Positions 37,819 through 46,912 of a stretch of DNA of 64,000 bases are shown here, piece by piece (position 1 is the first letter of the stretch; each line of letters opens with the position of its first letter). This stretch comes from Rhodospirillales bacterium (GTDB lineage: Bacteria > Pseudomonadota > Alphaproteobacteria > Rhodospirillales > Shumkoniaceae): positions 124,001-188,000 of the forward strand of contig JAHDSF010000006.1 in assembly GCA_018432935.1 (NCBI GenBank). The letters run 5' to 3'. A program made the position numbers and the translations under genes. The notes beneath the pieces were generated by a model. It ran no database searches and was not told the DNA's origin. It worked only from the letters and a program-made list of their open reading frames with translations.

Positions 37819-38847
37819 TCACGCCGAACGGGCGATGGCAGGGCTGGCGGTGGTTTCGCGCACGGTCAGTTCGAAACCGCACTCGAAATGCTGGCAGACG
37901 TTGCCGCCGGCCAGCGAGTGGACGAGGAAGTCGCAGGCGCGGCGCCACACCTCTTTGGTGGGAATCGAGATCGTCGTCAGCGCCGGCTGGATGTGCCGGC
38001 TCCACTCGAGGTCGCCGATGCCGATCACGGAGAGCGATTCGGGAATGCTCAGTCCCGAGCGGGCGCATTCGAGGACGACGCCGAAAGCGATGAGGTCGGT
38101 CGTGCAGACCACCGCGGTCGGCCGTGCCGGTTCGGCCAGAAGGGCCTTCGCCGTTTGGCGGGCGTCGTCGAGGCCGGCGCCGACCTCGAACACCCAGTGC
38201 TCGGGCAAGGGGAGGCCGGCTCCCGCCAGGGCATCCTTCGCCCCGCGTACGCGGCCGCGGGCGCGGTCGTTGTTGCCGGTGCGGGCGCCGAGCAGGCCGA
38301 TCCTTCGGTGGCCGAGATCGATCAGGTGGGTGCAGGCGCGGAAACCCGCCGCATGGTTGTCGATGCCGACCGAGGGGAAGGGCGACTGCGGAGAGTAGCT
38401 GCCCACCGCCACCCAGGGAACCCCATGCCCGGCCAGGAACTGCAGCAGCACCGGCGAATGGTCGGCGCCGCGCAGGATCAGGGCATCGACCTTGCGCCCG
38501 ACCAGATTCCTGACCTGCTCGAACTCGAGTTCGGGGTCGTAGTCGCTGGTCGCCAGGAGCAGCGTGTAGCCATTGGCCGCCAGGTACTTCTGGGCCGCCG
38601 AGATGCCGCTCGCGTAGAAGGCATTGTCGACCGTGGGAACGACGGTCCCGATGGTCTTGGTCTGGCGGACGCTGAGGGCGCGGGCGGTCGCATCGGGGAC
38701 GTAGTCCAGCGTGCGGATCACCTCCTCGACCCGGCGCCGCGTCTCCTCGCTCACCAGCTTCTGGCCGTTGAGCACCCGCGAGACCGTCGCCGGCGCCACT
38801 CCTGCCAGGCGGGCGATGTCACGGATTCCGAGCCGCTTGCCGTTCAC
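37819..38847 (-). CDS. LacI family transcriptional regulator
   Basis: The 342-residue repressor has the LacI helix-turn-helix IRDIARLAGVAPATVSRVLN at residues 8-27, with hinge YVPDATARALSVRQTKTIG. The periplasmic-binding-like effector domain ends GNVCQHFECGFELTVRETT. It begins at GTG 38847. An operator (38843-38860) abuts its start codon and a second lies at 38983-39000, so it should repress itself and the divergent catabolic operon until an inducer, probably the transported sugar or its phosphate, is bound. Confidence 0.9.
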   Translation of the reverse strand: MNGKRLGIRDIARLAGVAPATVSRVLNGQKLVSEETRRRVEEVIRTLDYVPDATARALSVRQTKTIGTVVPTVDNAFYASGISAAQKYLAANGYTLLLATSDYDPELEFEQVRNLVGRKVDALILRGADHSPVLLQFLAGHGVPWVAVGSYSPQSPFPSVGIDNHAAGFRACTHLIDLGHRRIGLLGARTGNNDRARGRVRGAKDALAGAGLPLPEHWVFEVGAGLDDARQTAKALLAEPARPTAVVCTTDLIAFGVVLECARSGLSIPESLSVIGIGDLEWSRHIQPALTTISIPTKEVWRRACDFLVHSLAGGNVCQHFECGFELTVRETTASPAIARSA

Positions 38848-38860
38848 GAACCGGTTCCAT
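38843..38860. promoter_or_regulatory. LacI-type operator at the regulator start
   Basis: The core GAACCGGTTC is a perfect palindrome centred on CG, continued on one side by CAT to match the second site GAAACCGGTTCCAT. It overlaps the GTG start of the lacI-type gene, consistent with autorepression. Confidence 0.6.
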
Positions 38861-38982
38861 TCCTGTTTCTTGAGGAACCCGCCACACGTTCAACTGTTAT
38901 CATTGCGCACGATATTCCGCAAGACGCGGCGGTGCCGCTGCGATGGAGTTGACATTACCACCACGGGGTGCTAGGCACTCCG

Positions 38983-39000
38983 TATGAAACCGGTTCCATA
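38983..39000. promoter_or_regulatory. LacI-type operator of the catabolic operon
   Basis: TATGAAACCGGTTCCATA is an 18-bp palindrome with one mismatched pair, centred on CG as expected for LacI-family sites. It lies about 45 bp before the binding-protein start, and its centre is 140 bp from that of the regulator-side site, so looping between the two sites is possible. Confidence 0.7.
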
Positions 39001-39045
39001 AGCCGGGCCGTCGGCGGGCCAGCCGCCATGATCACAGGAGGAGAT

Positions 39046-40332
39046 ATGAACAGGCTCGTTTCCCAGGCAGTACTGTTGGCGCTGATCGCCTTGCCGGCGC
39101 AGGCGGCCGATTTCGACTGGAAGAAGCACCAGGGCGAAACGGTCTCCTTCCTCGTCAACAACAATCCGTGGGGCGCCGCGATCGTCGAGATGAAGGGCGA
39201 TTTCGAGAAGCTGACGGGGATAACGCTGAAGACCGACGTCTACCAGGAGCAGCAGATGCGGCAGCGCCTGGTCACGGTCATGAACGCCGCCAGCGACGAG
39301 ATCGACATCTTCATGAGCCTGCCTTCGCGCGAGGGACCGCAGTTCGCGAAGGCCGGCTGGTACGCCGATCTCACCGCCTTCACGAAGAATGCGGTGGCGC
39401 CGGACTACAACTTCGCCGACCTCAGCAAGGCGCTGCTCGACGGCGGCACCTTCGGCGGCAAGCTGACCAGCCTTCCCCTCAACCTCGAAGGGCCGGTCGT
39501 CTACTATCGCAAGGACATCTTCGCCAAGTGCGGCGTCGAGTTCCCGAAGACGATCGAAGGGCTGCTGCCGGTCGCCGAGAAGCTCAAGGCCTGCGCTCCC
39601 GACGTCACCCCGTTCGTCTCGCGCGGTCTCAAGCCGGCCCTGCCGTACACCTACAGCGTGTTCGTCCACAACATGGGCGGCACCTACGTGAAGAACGGCA
39701 AGTCCCAGATGTGCAGCAAGGAGATCAAGGCTGCGACCGATCTCTACGCCAAGCTGCTGAAGGACTACGGTCCTCCGGGCGTGGTCAACTACAGCTTCTA
39801 CCAGATCACCTCGCTCTACAAGGCGGGCAAGGCGGCGATCGCCTTCGAGGCCTCCAACGAGTTCTCCGGCGTCATGGAGGGCGGCGCGCGCCTGAAGGAC
39901 ACCGCGATTGCGGTCATGCCTGCGGGTCCCGGCGGCTCGCATCCGACCGTGATCGGCTGGGGGCTCTCGGTCTCCAACTTCAGCAAGAAGAAGGAAGCCG
40001 CCTGGTACTTCCTGCAGTGGGCGACGTCGCCGCCGGTGGTTGCCAAGCTGGCGCTCAAGGGCATCGTTCCGCCGCGTGCTTCCACGATCAACGATCCTGC
40101 GTACAAGAAGTGGCTCGACGAGGAGCCGCTGCGCGGGACCTGGATCCAGGTCGTCAACGAGATGGCGAAGATCGGCACCTCCGAGATCGGATATCCGATC
40201 GTCGCCAACCCGCAGTCCCGCGAGTACATGGGGCAGGCGGTCCAGGACGTCTTCCTCGGCAACAAGTCGATCGACGAGGCGTGTGCCGAAGCCGATCGCC
40301 AGCTCGACCGTCTGATCGCGCAAGACAAGTAG
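39046..40332 (+). CDS. Sugar ABC transporter substrate-binding protein (UgpB/MalE-like, family 1)
   Basis: The 428-residue periplasmic protein has a Sec signal (LVSQAVLLALIALPAQAADF) and the family 1 extracellular solute-binding fold (LVNNNPWGAAIVEMKGDFEK, SLPLNLEGPVVYYRKDIFAK, FEASNEFSG). Relatives bind oligosaccharides, polyols or glycerol-phosphate. An AGGAGGAG ribosome site precedes ATG 39046. It is the first gene of the LacI-controlled operon. Hairpins after its stop may raise its level over the membrane genes. Confidence 0.9.
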   Translation: MNRLVSQAVLLALIALPAQAADFDWKKHQGETVSFLVNNNPWGAAIVEMKGDFEKLTGITLKTDVYQEQQMRQRLVTVMNAASDEIDIFMSLPSREGPQFAKAGWYADLTAFTKNAVAPDYNFADLSKALLDGGTFGGKLTSLPLNLEGPVVYYRKDIFAKCGVEFPKTIEGLLPVAEKLKACAPDVTPFVSRGLKPALPYTYSVFVHNMGGTYVKNGKSQMCSKEIKAATDLYAKLLKDYGPPGVVNYSFYQITSLYKAGKAAIAFEASNEFSGVMEGGARLKDTAIAVMPAGPGGSHPTVIGWGLSVSNFSKKKEAAWYFLQWATSPPVVAKLALKGIVPPRASTINDPAYKKWLDEEPLRGTWIQVVNEMAKIGTSEIGYPIVANPQSREYMGQAVQDVFLGNKSIDEACAEADRQLDRLIAQDK

Positions 40333-40342
40333 ACGAGGCGTT

Positions 40343-40367
40343 GCGAGCGGGGCCTCGCCCCGCTCGC
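40343..40367 (+). terminator. Stem-loop after the binding-protein gene (attenuating hairpin)
   Basis: GCGAGCGGGGC pairs perfectly with GCCCCGCTCGC across a CTC loop, 10 bp after the binding-protein stop. No T-run follows. It probably limits or stabilises transcripts so that the binding protein is made in excess of the downstream permeases. Confidence 0.5.
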
Positions 40368-40380
40368 TTCCACCTTCCGG

Positions 40381-40445
40381 TCATCCCCGCGAAAGCGGGG
40401 ATCCAGACGGTGAGGCAGACTGGATTCCCGCTTTCGCGGGAATGA
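40381..40445. repeat. Dispersed 26-bp imperfect inverted repeat element
   Basis: A left arm opening TCATCCCCGCGAAAGCGGGG and its imperfect reverse complement, ending CCCGCTTTCGCGGGAATGA, flank a 13-base spacer. Each arm is itself a small hairpin. This is the well-known interspersed repeat that translates as VIPAKAGIQ in many proteobacterial genomes. It lies between the binding-protein gene and the SDR gene. Confidence 0.75.
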
Positions 40446-40471
40446 CGAAGAGCTTAACGGGCACCAGCGCA

Positions 40472-41197
40472 ATGTTCACTCTTCCCCAGGACTATCAGGT
40501 CGCGGTGATCGGCGGGGCCGGCGATATCGGGCGCGCCATCACGCGGGCCTTCGTCGGCGCCGGCGCCCGGGTCGTCGCCACCGGCCACAGCGATGCCGAG
40601 ATCGCGCAGAGCGGGCTGGCGGCAGTCGATGGCGTCGAGGCGCGTGTTCTCGACATCACCGACGACGCTGCCGTCGCTGCGTTCGCCAAGGGCTTCGACC
40701 GCCTCGACGCCCTCGTCAACTGCGCCGGCATCCTGTTCCGGTTCCAGGAGTACGAGATCGAGACCTTCAAGAAGGTCCTGGACGTCAACCTGATCGGCGC
40801 CTTCCGCACCTGCTCGGCATTCCACGACCTGCTGGCCGCCGCCAAGGGTTCGATCGTCAACATCGCCTCGATGAACGCCTTTGCCGGATTGCCCTTCATT
40901 CCCGCCTACTGCGCCAGCAAGGGCGGGCTGGTGATGCTGACCAAGTCGCTGTCGCTGGCCTGGGCGAACGACGGCATCCGCGTCAACGCGGTCGCGCCCG
41001 GCTACGTCGAGACCCGGATCAACGCCAAAGGCCGCGCCGACAAGGCCTTTTACGACAAGATTGCCGACCGCACGGCGCTGAAGCGCTGGGCCAAGCCCGA
41101 CGACATCGCGGGCAGCGTGGTCTTCCTGTGCACGCCCGCGGCGGCCTACATCACCGGGACGGTGCTGCCGGTCGACGGCGGCTTCCTGGCCGGCTGA
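40472..41197 (+). CDS. Short-chain dehydrogenase/reductase
   Basis: The 241-residue cytoplasmic SDR has the cofactor motif GGAGDIGRAI near residue 14-23, NCAGI, the catalytic Ser region NIASMN and YCASK (YxxxK). A typical C-terminal AAAYITGTVLPVDGGFLAG closes the fold. An Asp-like discriminator is not obvious in ATGHSDAE, so NAD versus NADP is open. An ATG at 40442 would lie inside the repeat element, so ATG 40472 is preferred. In this operon it probably oxidises a hydroxyl of the imported sugar or polyol. Confidence 0.87.
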   Translation: MFTLPQDYQVAVIGGAGDIGRAITRAFVGAGARVVATGHSDAEIAQSGLAAVDGVEARVLDITDDAAVAAFAKGFDRLDALVNCAGILFRFQEYEIETFKKVLDVNLIGAFRTCSAFHDLLAAAKGSIVNIASMNAFAGLPFIPAYCASKGGLVMLTKSLSLAWANDGIRVNAVAPGYVETRINAKGRADKAFYDKIADRTALKRWAKPDDIAGSVVFLCTPAAAYITGTVLPVDGGFLAG

Positions 41198-41208
41198 GGG
41201 CGGCGCCG

Positions 41209-42078
41209 ATGAGACCGCAGATGACGGTGGAACGGCAGCTGGCGCTTCTGTGCTCGCCGGCCGTCCTCTTCACCATCGTCATGATCGCCTTTCCGGTCGG
41301 CTACTCGGTGTGGCTGAGCTTCCAGGCGTTCTCGCTCGGCGGCGGCTCGACCTTCAACGGCGGCGAGAACTACGTCCGCATGGTCGAGGACCCGGAGTTC
41401 TGGAACGGCCTCCGGGTCACGTTCGTGCTGTACGCGATCTCGCTGGTCGCGCAGCTCGCCATCGGCACCTATCTGGCGATCCTGCTCAACGCCTCGAAGC
41501 GGATGGTCGGCTTCCTCCGCTCGGCGCTGCTGTCGCCGTTCGTGATGCCGCCGGTGGTGGTCGGCATGATGTGGATCGTGATCCTCGATCCGGCGATCGG
41601 GGTGGCCAACTACGTCCTCCAGTCGCTCGGGCTGCCACCGTCCGAGTGGCTCGCGTCGCCGCGCTGGGTGATCGCCACCGTGGCGCTGGTCGACACCTGG
41701 CAGTGGTCGCCGTTCGTGGCGCTGATCGTGCTGGGGGGCTTGCAGTCGCTGCCCGGCAGCGTGTACGAGGCAGCCGAAGTGGACGGCGTGTCGCGCTGGG
41801 CGGTGTTCCGCTACATCACCCTGCCGCTGCTGGCGCCGACTCTGCTTACCGCCGCCATCCTGCGCTCGGTCGACCTGCTGCGCTTCTTCGACATCATCTA
41901 CATCACCACCGGCGGCGGCCCCGGCAACGCCTCCAACACGCTGAACATCTACGGCTTCCGGGTCGGCTTCGAGTTCTTCGAGATCGGCTACGCCTGCGCC
42001 CTGATGGTGACGCTGTCGACCATCGTGCTCGGCGCCGTCCTGCTGATCACCAAGGGCCGCAACATGATCGACTGGTGA
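41209..42078 (+). CDS. Sugar ABC transporter permease 1 (UgpA/MalF-like)
   Basis: The 289-residue permease has six helices starting LCSPAVLFTIVMIAFPVGYS and the EAA loop YEAAEVDGVSRWAVFRYITLP. It pairs with the second permease to form the channel for the family 1 binding protein. ATG 41209 lies 11 bp after the SDR stop. A repeat element follows it and separates it from its partner. Confidence 0.9.
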   Translation: MRPQMTVERQLALLCSPAVLFTIVMIAFPVGYSVWLSFQAFSLGGGSTFNGGENYVRMVEDPEFWNGLRVTFVLYAISLVAQLAIGTYLAILLNASKRMVGFLRSALLSPFVMPPVVVGMMWIVILDPAIGVANYVLQSLGLPPSEWLASPRWVIATVALVDTWQWSPFVALIVLGGLQSLPGSVYEAAEVDGVSRWAVFRYITLPLLAPTLLTAAILRSVDLLRFFDIIYITTGGGPGNASNTLNIYGFRVGFEFFEIGYACALMVTLSTIVLGAVLLITKGRNMIDW

Positions 42079-42090
42079 GCCATGAGAGAG

Positions 42091-42191
42091 AAGCAAGAAA
42101 AGGGGTCAGAGTCATTTTTCACGAAGCGGAGAACGCACAGGGCACCGCACCCCCTGAGCGTGAAAAATGACTCTGACCCCTTTTCTTGCTT
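42091..42191. mobile_element. REP/MITE-like element with 33-bp perfect inverted repeats
   Basis: Arms 42091-42123 and 42159-42191 are exact reverse complements, built around GGGGTCAGAGTCATTTTTC, and flank a 35-base centre. The element sits exactly between the two permease genes and its right arm nearly reaches the next start. I recall the same GGGGTCAGAGTCATTTTTC core beside IS200-like RAYT transposase genes in many bacteria, so a non-autonomous RAYT-mobilised element is inferred. Confidence 0.7.
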
Positions 42192-42209
42192 TGCCCGCGG
42201 GGGGTGGAA

Positions 42210-43022
42210 GTGAGCGAGACCTGGATCCGCCGTCTCAACGCGTTCCAGCTTCTGCTGGTGATCGCGCTCATCCTGCTGCCGATCGTGTGGATGGTCGTCT
42301 CGTCGTTCAAGCCGTCGGCGCAGGTCACCGCCTACCCACCGACCCTGATCTTCACCCCGGTGCTCGACAACTATCGGCAGCTCTTCTCGACCACGCCGTT
42401 CGGCTCCTACCTGGTCAACAGCATCGTCATCACCGTCGGCTCGACCCTGCTCGGGCTGCTGTTCGGGGTGCCGGGCGCGTTCGCCACCTCGTGGTCGCGG
42501 GTCAACTGGCCGGCGACCGTCACGCTGGCGGCGCGGATGGCGCCGGGCGCACTGTTCCTGCTGCCGTGGTACATCATGTTCCGCACCTTCGGCATGATCG
42601 GCAGCTACTCGGCGATGATCCTGGCGCACGCGGTCATCACCATGCCGGTCATCATCTGGGTGATGCTGCCCTACTTCGACAACGTGCCGCGCAGCGTGCT
42701 CGAATCGGCCCAGGTCGACGGCTGCCACGTGCCCGAGATCCTGTGGCGCATCGCCCTGCCGATGGTGCTGCCGGGTCTGGTGGTGTCGTCGATCCTGGCG
42801 TTCGTGTTCTCTTGGAACTACTTCCTGTTCGCCCTCATCCTGACCAACCAGAGCACGAAGACCCTGATCGCCGCTTCGTTCAACTTCATCGGCGAAGGGG
42901 CAACCTACTGGGGCGCCCTGATGGCCGCCGCCACCATCATCGCCATCCCTCCGATCATCCTCGCGTTCGTGGTCCAGCGCTGGCTGGTGTCCGGCCTGGT
43001 GATGGGCGCGGTGAAAGGCTAA
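42210..43022 (+). CDS. Sugar ABC transporter permease 2 (UgpE/MalG-like)
   Basis: The 270-residue permease starts WIRRLNAFQLLLVIALILLP, has six helices and the EAA loop LESAQVDGCHVPEILWRIALP. It completes the importer channel. GTG 42210 has GGGGGTGGA upstream; GTG 42204 and TTG 42186 are in frame, but the latter lies inside the repeat arm. The insertion of the repeat element has left the reading frame intact. Confidence 0.88.
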   Translation: MSETWIRRLNAFQLLLVIALILLPIVWMVVSSFKPSAQVTAYPPTLIFTPVLDNYRQLFSTTPFGSYLVNSIVITVGSTLLGLLFGVPGAFATSWSRVNWPATVTLAARMAPGALFLLPWYIMFRTFGMIGSYSAMILAHAVITMPVIIWVMLPYFDNVPRSVLESAQVDGCHVPEILWRIALPMVLPGLVVSSILAFVFSWNYFLFALILTNQSTKTLIAASFNFIGEGATYWGALMAAATIIAIPPIILAFVVQRWLVSGLVMGAVKG

Positions 43023-43034
43023 GGAGAGTCCGCT

Positions 43035-44003
43035 TTGCGTACCACCGTGTTCCCCGGCAACAAGACCATCACCACCGCCGACGTCGCGGCGCCCCAGGCC
43101 GCGGCCGGCGAGGTCGTGGTGCGGGTCCGCCACACCGCGCTGTGCGGTTCCGACCTCCGGCTGTGGCGCGACGGCGCCCAGATCACGCCAGGCCACGAGA
43201 TCTTCGGCGTGGTCGACGCACCCGGACACGCCCTGCATGGCACCCGCCAGGTGGTCTACATCCCGGTCCACTGCGGCCACTGCGATTCGTGCCGCGAGGG
43301 CGACACCCAGATGTGCCTCAACACCTCGGTCCTGGTCGGCTGGAACCGGCCGGGCGGCTATGCCGAGGCGCTCGCCGTTCCCGAGACCTGCCTGCTGCCG
43401 GTGCCCGACGACATCGAAGATCTGCTGGCGCCGCTGCTGCTCGACACCATCGGCACCTCGGCGCACGCGGTGCGTTTCATCGCCCCCGTGGTGCCGCCGG
43501 AGCGGCCTGGCCCGGTGCTGGTGATGGGCGCCGGCCCGGTCGGCCTCGGGGTCATCATCGCGCTCCGTGACCACGGCTATTCGGACATCCACGTCTTCGA
43601 TCCCAAACCCGACCGCGTCGCCCTGGCGCAGCGCTTCGGCGCCATACCGCACTCCGGCGAGGGCAAGCGCTTCAAGCTGATCATGGAGTGCAGCGGGGCG
43701 CATGCCGCCCGCAACGGGGCGATCCCGATCGTCCTGCCGCGCGGCGCGATCGTGCTGATCGGCGAGAACAGTCAGCCGTGGACGATCAACGAGGACCGCG
43801 TGTTCCGCCGCAAGGACTTCTTCATGGTCCGCACGTTCTACTTCCCGATGCGCGACCACGAGGCCAACTGCGACCTCCTGCGCCGCGAGAAGGAGAGTTT
43901 CCGCATCCTGGTCGACGCCGAGTTCGGTTTCGACGCCTTCCCCGAAGGCTTCGCCCGCTTCGCCGCCGGCCAGCACGTCAAACCCCTGTTCTCGGTCACG
44001 TGA
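43035..44003 (+). CDS. Zinc-dependent alcohol dehydrogenase (idonate/sorbitol dehydrogenase-like MDR)
   Basis: The 322-residue enzyme has the catalytic-zinc residues in LCGSDL and PGHEIFG, and the structural-zinc cluster CGHCDSCREGDTQMC. Its Rossmann motif VMGAGPVGLG precedes VFDPKPDR, whose Asp favours NAD. It is slightly short for the family. Relatives oxidise a secondary hydroxyl of L-idonate, sorbitol or other polyols. TTG 43035 with AAGGAGAG upstream is the likely start. It lies between permease 2 and the ATPase, so it belongs to the same operon. Confidence 0.85.
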   Translation: MRTTVFPGNKTITTADVAAPQAAAGEVVVRVRHTALCGSDLRLWRDGAQITPGHEIFGVVDAPGHALHGTRQVVYIPVHCGHCDSCREGDTQMCLNTSVLVGWNRPGGYAEALAVPETCLLPVPDDIEDLLAPLLLDTIGTSAHAVRFIAPVVPPERPGPVLVMGAGPVGLGVIIALRDHGYSDIHVFDPKPDRVALAQRFGAIPHSGEGKRFKLIMECSGAHAARNGAIPIVLPRGAIVLIGENSQPWTINEDRVFRRKDFFMVRTFYFPMRDHEANCDLLRREKESFRILVDAEFGFDAFPEGFARFAAGQHVKPLFSVT

Positions 44004-44011
44004 GGGCGGCC

Positions 44012-45075
<1,064 letters not shown>

Positions 45076-45088
<13 letters not shown>

Positions 45089-46002
45089 AGCATGAGTGCA
45101 GCCCGCGGGTGATCTGCCTCGGCATGTCGGCCATGGACTATGTCTGGAACGTCCCCGAACTGCCGGTCGGCAACACCAAGATCCGCGCCACCGAGTTCTT
45201 CGAGATGGGGGGCGGGCTTGCCGCCACGGCCGCCTGCGCCTGCGGTCGCCTCGGCGCCCGCATCTCGTTCTGGTCGCGCGCCGGCGAGGATCAGGCCGGC
45301 CGCTCGACCCGCGACGAACTCCAGCGCTACGGCGTCGACACCACCCATTATCGCCTCTTCCCCGGCCAGCGGACCTCGGTCTCGGGCATCTTCGTCGACG
45401 CGGCGGGGGAGCGGATGATCGCCAACTTCCGCGGCGCCGGGTTGCCGGCCGATCCTTCGTGGCTCCCGCTCGGCGACGTCGCCGCCGCCGATTCGGTGGT
45501 CGCCGACTGCCGCTGGGTGGAAGGGGTCGAGGCGCTGTTCGGCGCCGCCCGCGCAAAGGGCATCCCCTCGGTGCTCGACTGCGAGATCGCCGAGCCGGGG
45601 GCCTATGAGCGGATGCTGCCGGTCACCGATTACGCGGTATTCTCGCAGATCGGCCTCAACTTCATCGCTCCCGGCAAGGATCCGGAAGCGGGCCTTGAGG
45701 TTGCCGCCGCGATGGGTGCGCGGACCGTCGCCGTCACCCTGGGGGCCAAGGGAAGCCTGTGGCTGCACGAGGGCCGATTCCGTCATTTCCCGGCCTTCCA
45801 GGTCGAGGTCGTCGACACCACGGGAGCGGGCGACGTCTTCCACGGAGCGCTGGCGGTGGCGTTCGGCGCCGGCGCCGACCTTGACGAGGCGGTCACCTTC
45901 TCGGCGGCGGTGGCCGCCCTGAAATGCGCCAAGGCGGGCGGCCGCCCCGGCATTCCCGACCTTGCGGCGACGAAGGCGTTTCTCGAGAAGTCCGGCTACT
46001 GA
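45076..46002 (+). CDS. PfkB family carbohydrate kinase
   Basis: The 308-residue kinase has the N-terminal GMGG-type substrate signature (FFEMGGGLAATAACACGRLG, residues 41-60). The C-terminal catalytic motif DTTGAGDVFHGALAVA holds GAGD at 250-253, with base Asp253. Relatives phosphorylate fructose, KDG, tagatose-6-phosphate or sulfofructose. Its overlap with the ATPase gene and its position before an aldolase gene suggest that it primes the intermediate for aldol cleavage. The substrate is unknown. Confidence 0.87.
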
Positions 46003-46017
46003 CCCAGGGAGTACTTG

Positions 46018-46857
46018 ATGTCGATCCGTACGATTACCGACCTGCTTGCATCCTCGCCGGCCAAGGACTGGGCAGTGGGCCAGTTCAACTCCCACAACCT
46101 GGTGATGATGGGTGCCGCGCTGGCGGCCGCCAGGGCCGAGCGGGCGCCGGTGATCCTGGCGGTCGGGTACCAGTCGACCAAGTATTTCAGCCTGCAGGCG
46201 CTGGCCGCCGCAATGCGGGTGCTGGCCGAGGAGGCGGACGTGCCGGTGGCGATCCACCTCGACCACGCGCGCGAGCTCGAACGGGTCCGCGAGGCGCTCG
46301 ACTGCGGCTTCAGCTCGGTGATGTTCGACGGCTCGGCGCTCTCGTTCGAGGACAACGTCGCCAAGACCCGCCAGGTGGTGGCGATGGCCCGCGACGCCGG
46401 CGCCAGCGTCGAGGGCGAGGTCGGCGTGGTGCCGCAGCCGGGCGCCAAGCCCGGCGAGATCGGCCTCACCGACATCGGCCAGGCGACCGAGTTCGCGGGT
46501 CTCACCGGGGTCGACCTGCTGGCGGTCTCGCTGGGCTCCGTCCACGGCATGACCGAGGCGTCGCTCGCCATCGACCAGGCGCTGCTGGAAAAACTGGGCC
46601 AGGCGATCCCCGTACCGCTGGTGCTGCACGGCGCCAGCGGCGTCACCGACGAGGCGGTCCGGCAGGCGATCACCAAGGGTGTGCGCAAGATCAACGTCAA
46701 CACGGCGCTCAAGGCGGCGGCCGTGCGCAAGATGCGCGAGGCGTTGACCGCCCGTCCCGATACCGATCTGCTCGAAGTGATGGACATCGGCGGCCGCGCC
46801 ATCACCGAGCTCGCGGTGCACAAGCTCCGCGTCTTCGGGGCCAGCGGCCGCGCGTAG
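46018..46857 (+). CDS. Class II (zinc) ketose-bisphosphate aldolase
   Basis: The 279-residue protein matches fructose/tagatose-bisphosphate aldolases: FNSHNLVMM near 23-31, metal and catalytic residues H80, D82 and H83 in IHLDHA, EGEVGVV, LAVSLGSVHG, LVLHGASGV and the phosphate site VRKINVNTAL. It should cleave a ketose mono- or bisphosphate made by the preceding PfkB kinase. Replacement of the usual HLDHG glycine by alanine may alter specificity. A TTG at 46015 precedes the ATG but adds only one residue. Confidence 0.88.
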   Translation: MSIRTITDLLASSPAKDWAVGQFNSHNLVMMGAALAAARAERAPVILAVGYQSTKYFSLQALAAAMRVLAEEADVPVAIHLDHARELERVREALDCGFSSVMFDGSALSFEDNVAKTRQVVAMARDAGASVEGEVGVVPQPGAKPGEIGLTDIGQATEFAGLTGVDLLAVSLGSVHGMTEASLAIDQALLEKLGQAIPVPLVLHGASGVTDEAVRQAITKGVRKINVNTALKAAAVRKMREALTARPDTDLLEVMDIGGRAITELAVHKLRVFGASGRA

Positions 46858-46912
46858 CTACCTCTCTCCCGAAGGGACGGAGGGGCGTGACGAACGGGCA
46901 GGGAGGAATGGG

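Noticed and set aside
42091..42191. Intrinsic terminator
   Set aside because: Arms are 33 bp with a defined dispersed-repeat core, the loop is 35 bases, and it lies between two subunits of one importer; a repeat element explains it better.
41988..43976. 662-codon minus-strand frame opposite permease 2 and the alcohol dehydrogenase
   Set aside because: Shadow of two well-supported genes; low-complexity peptide.
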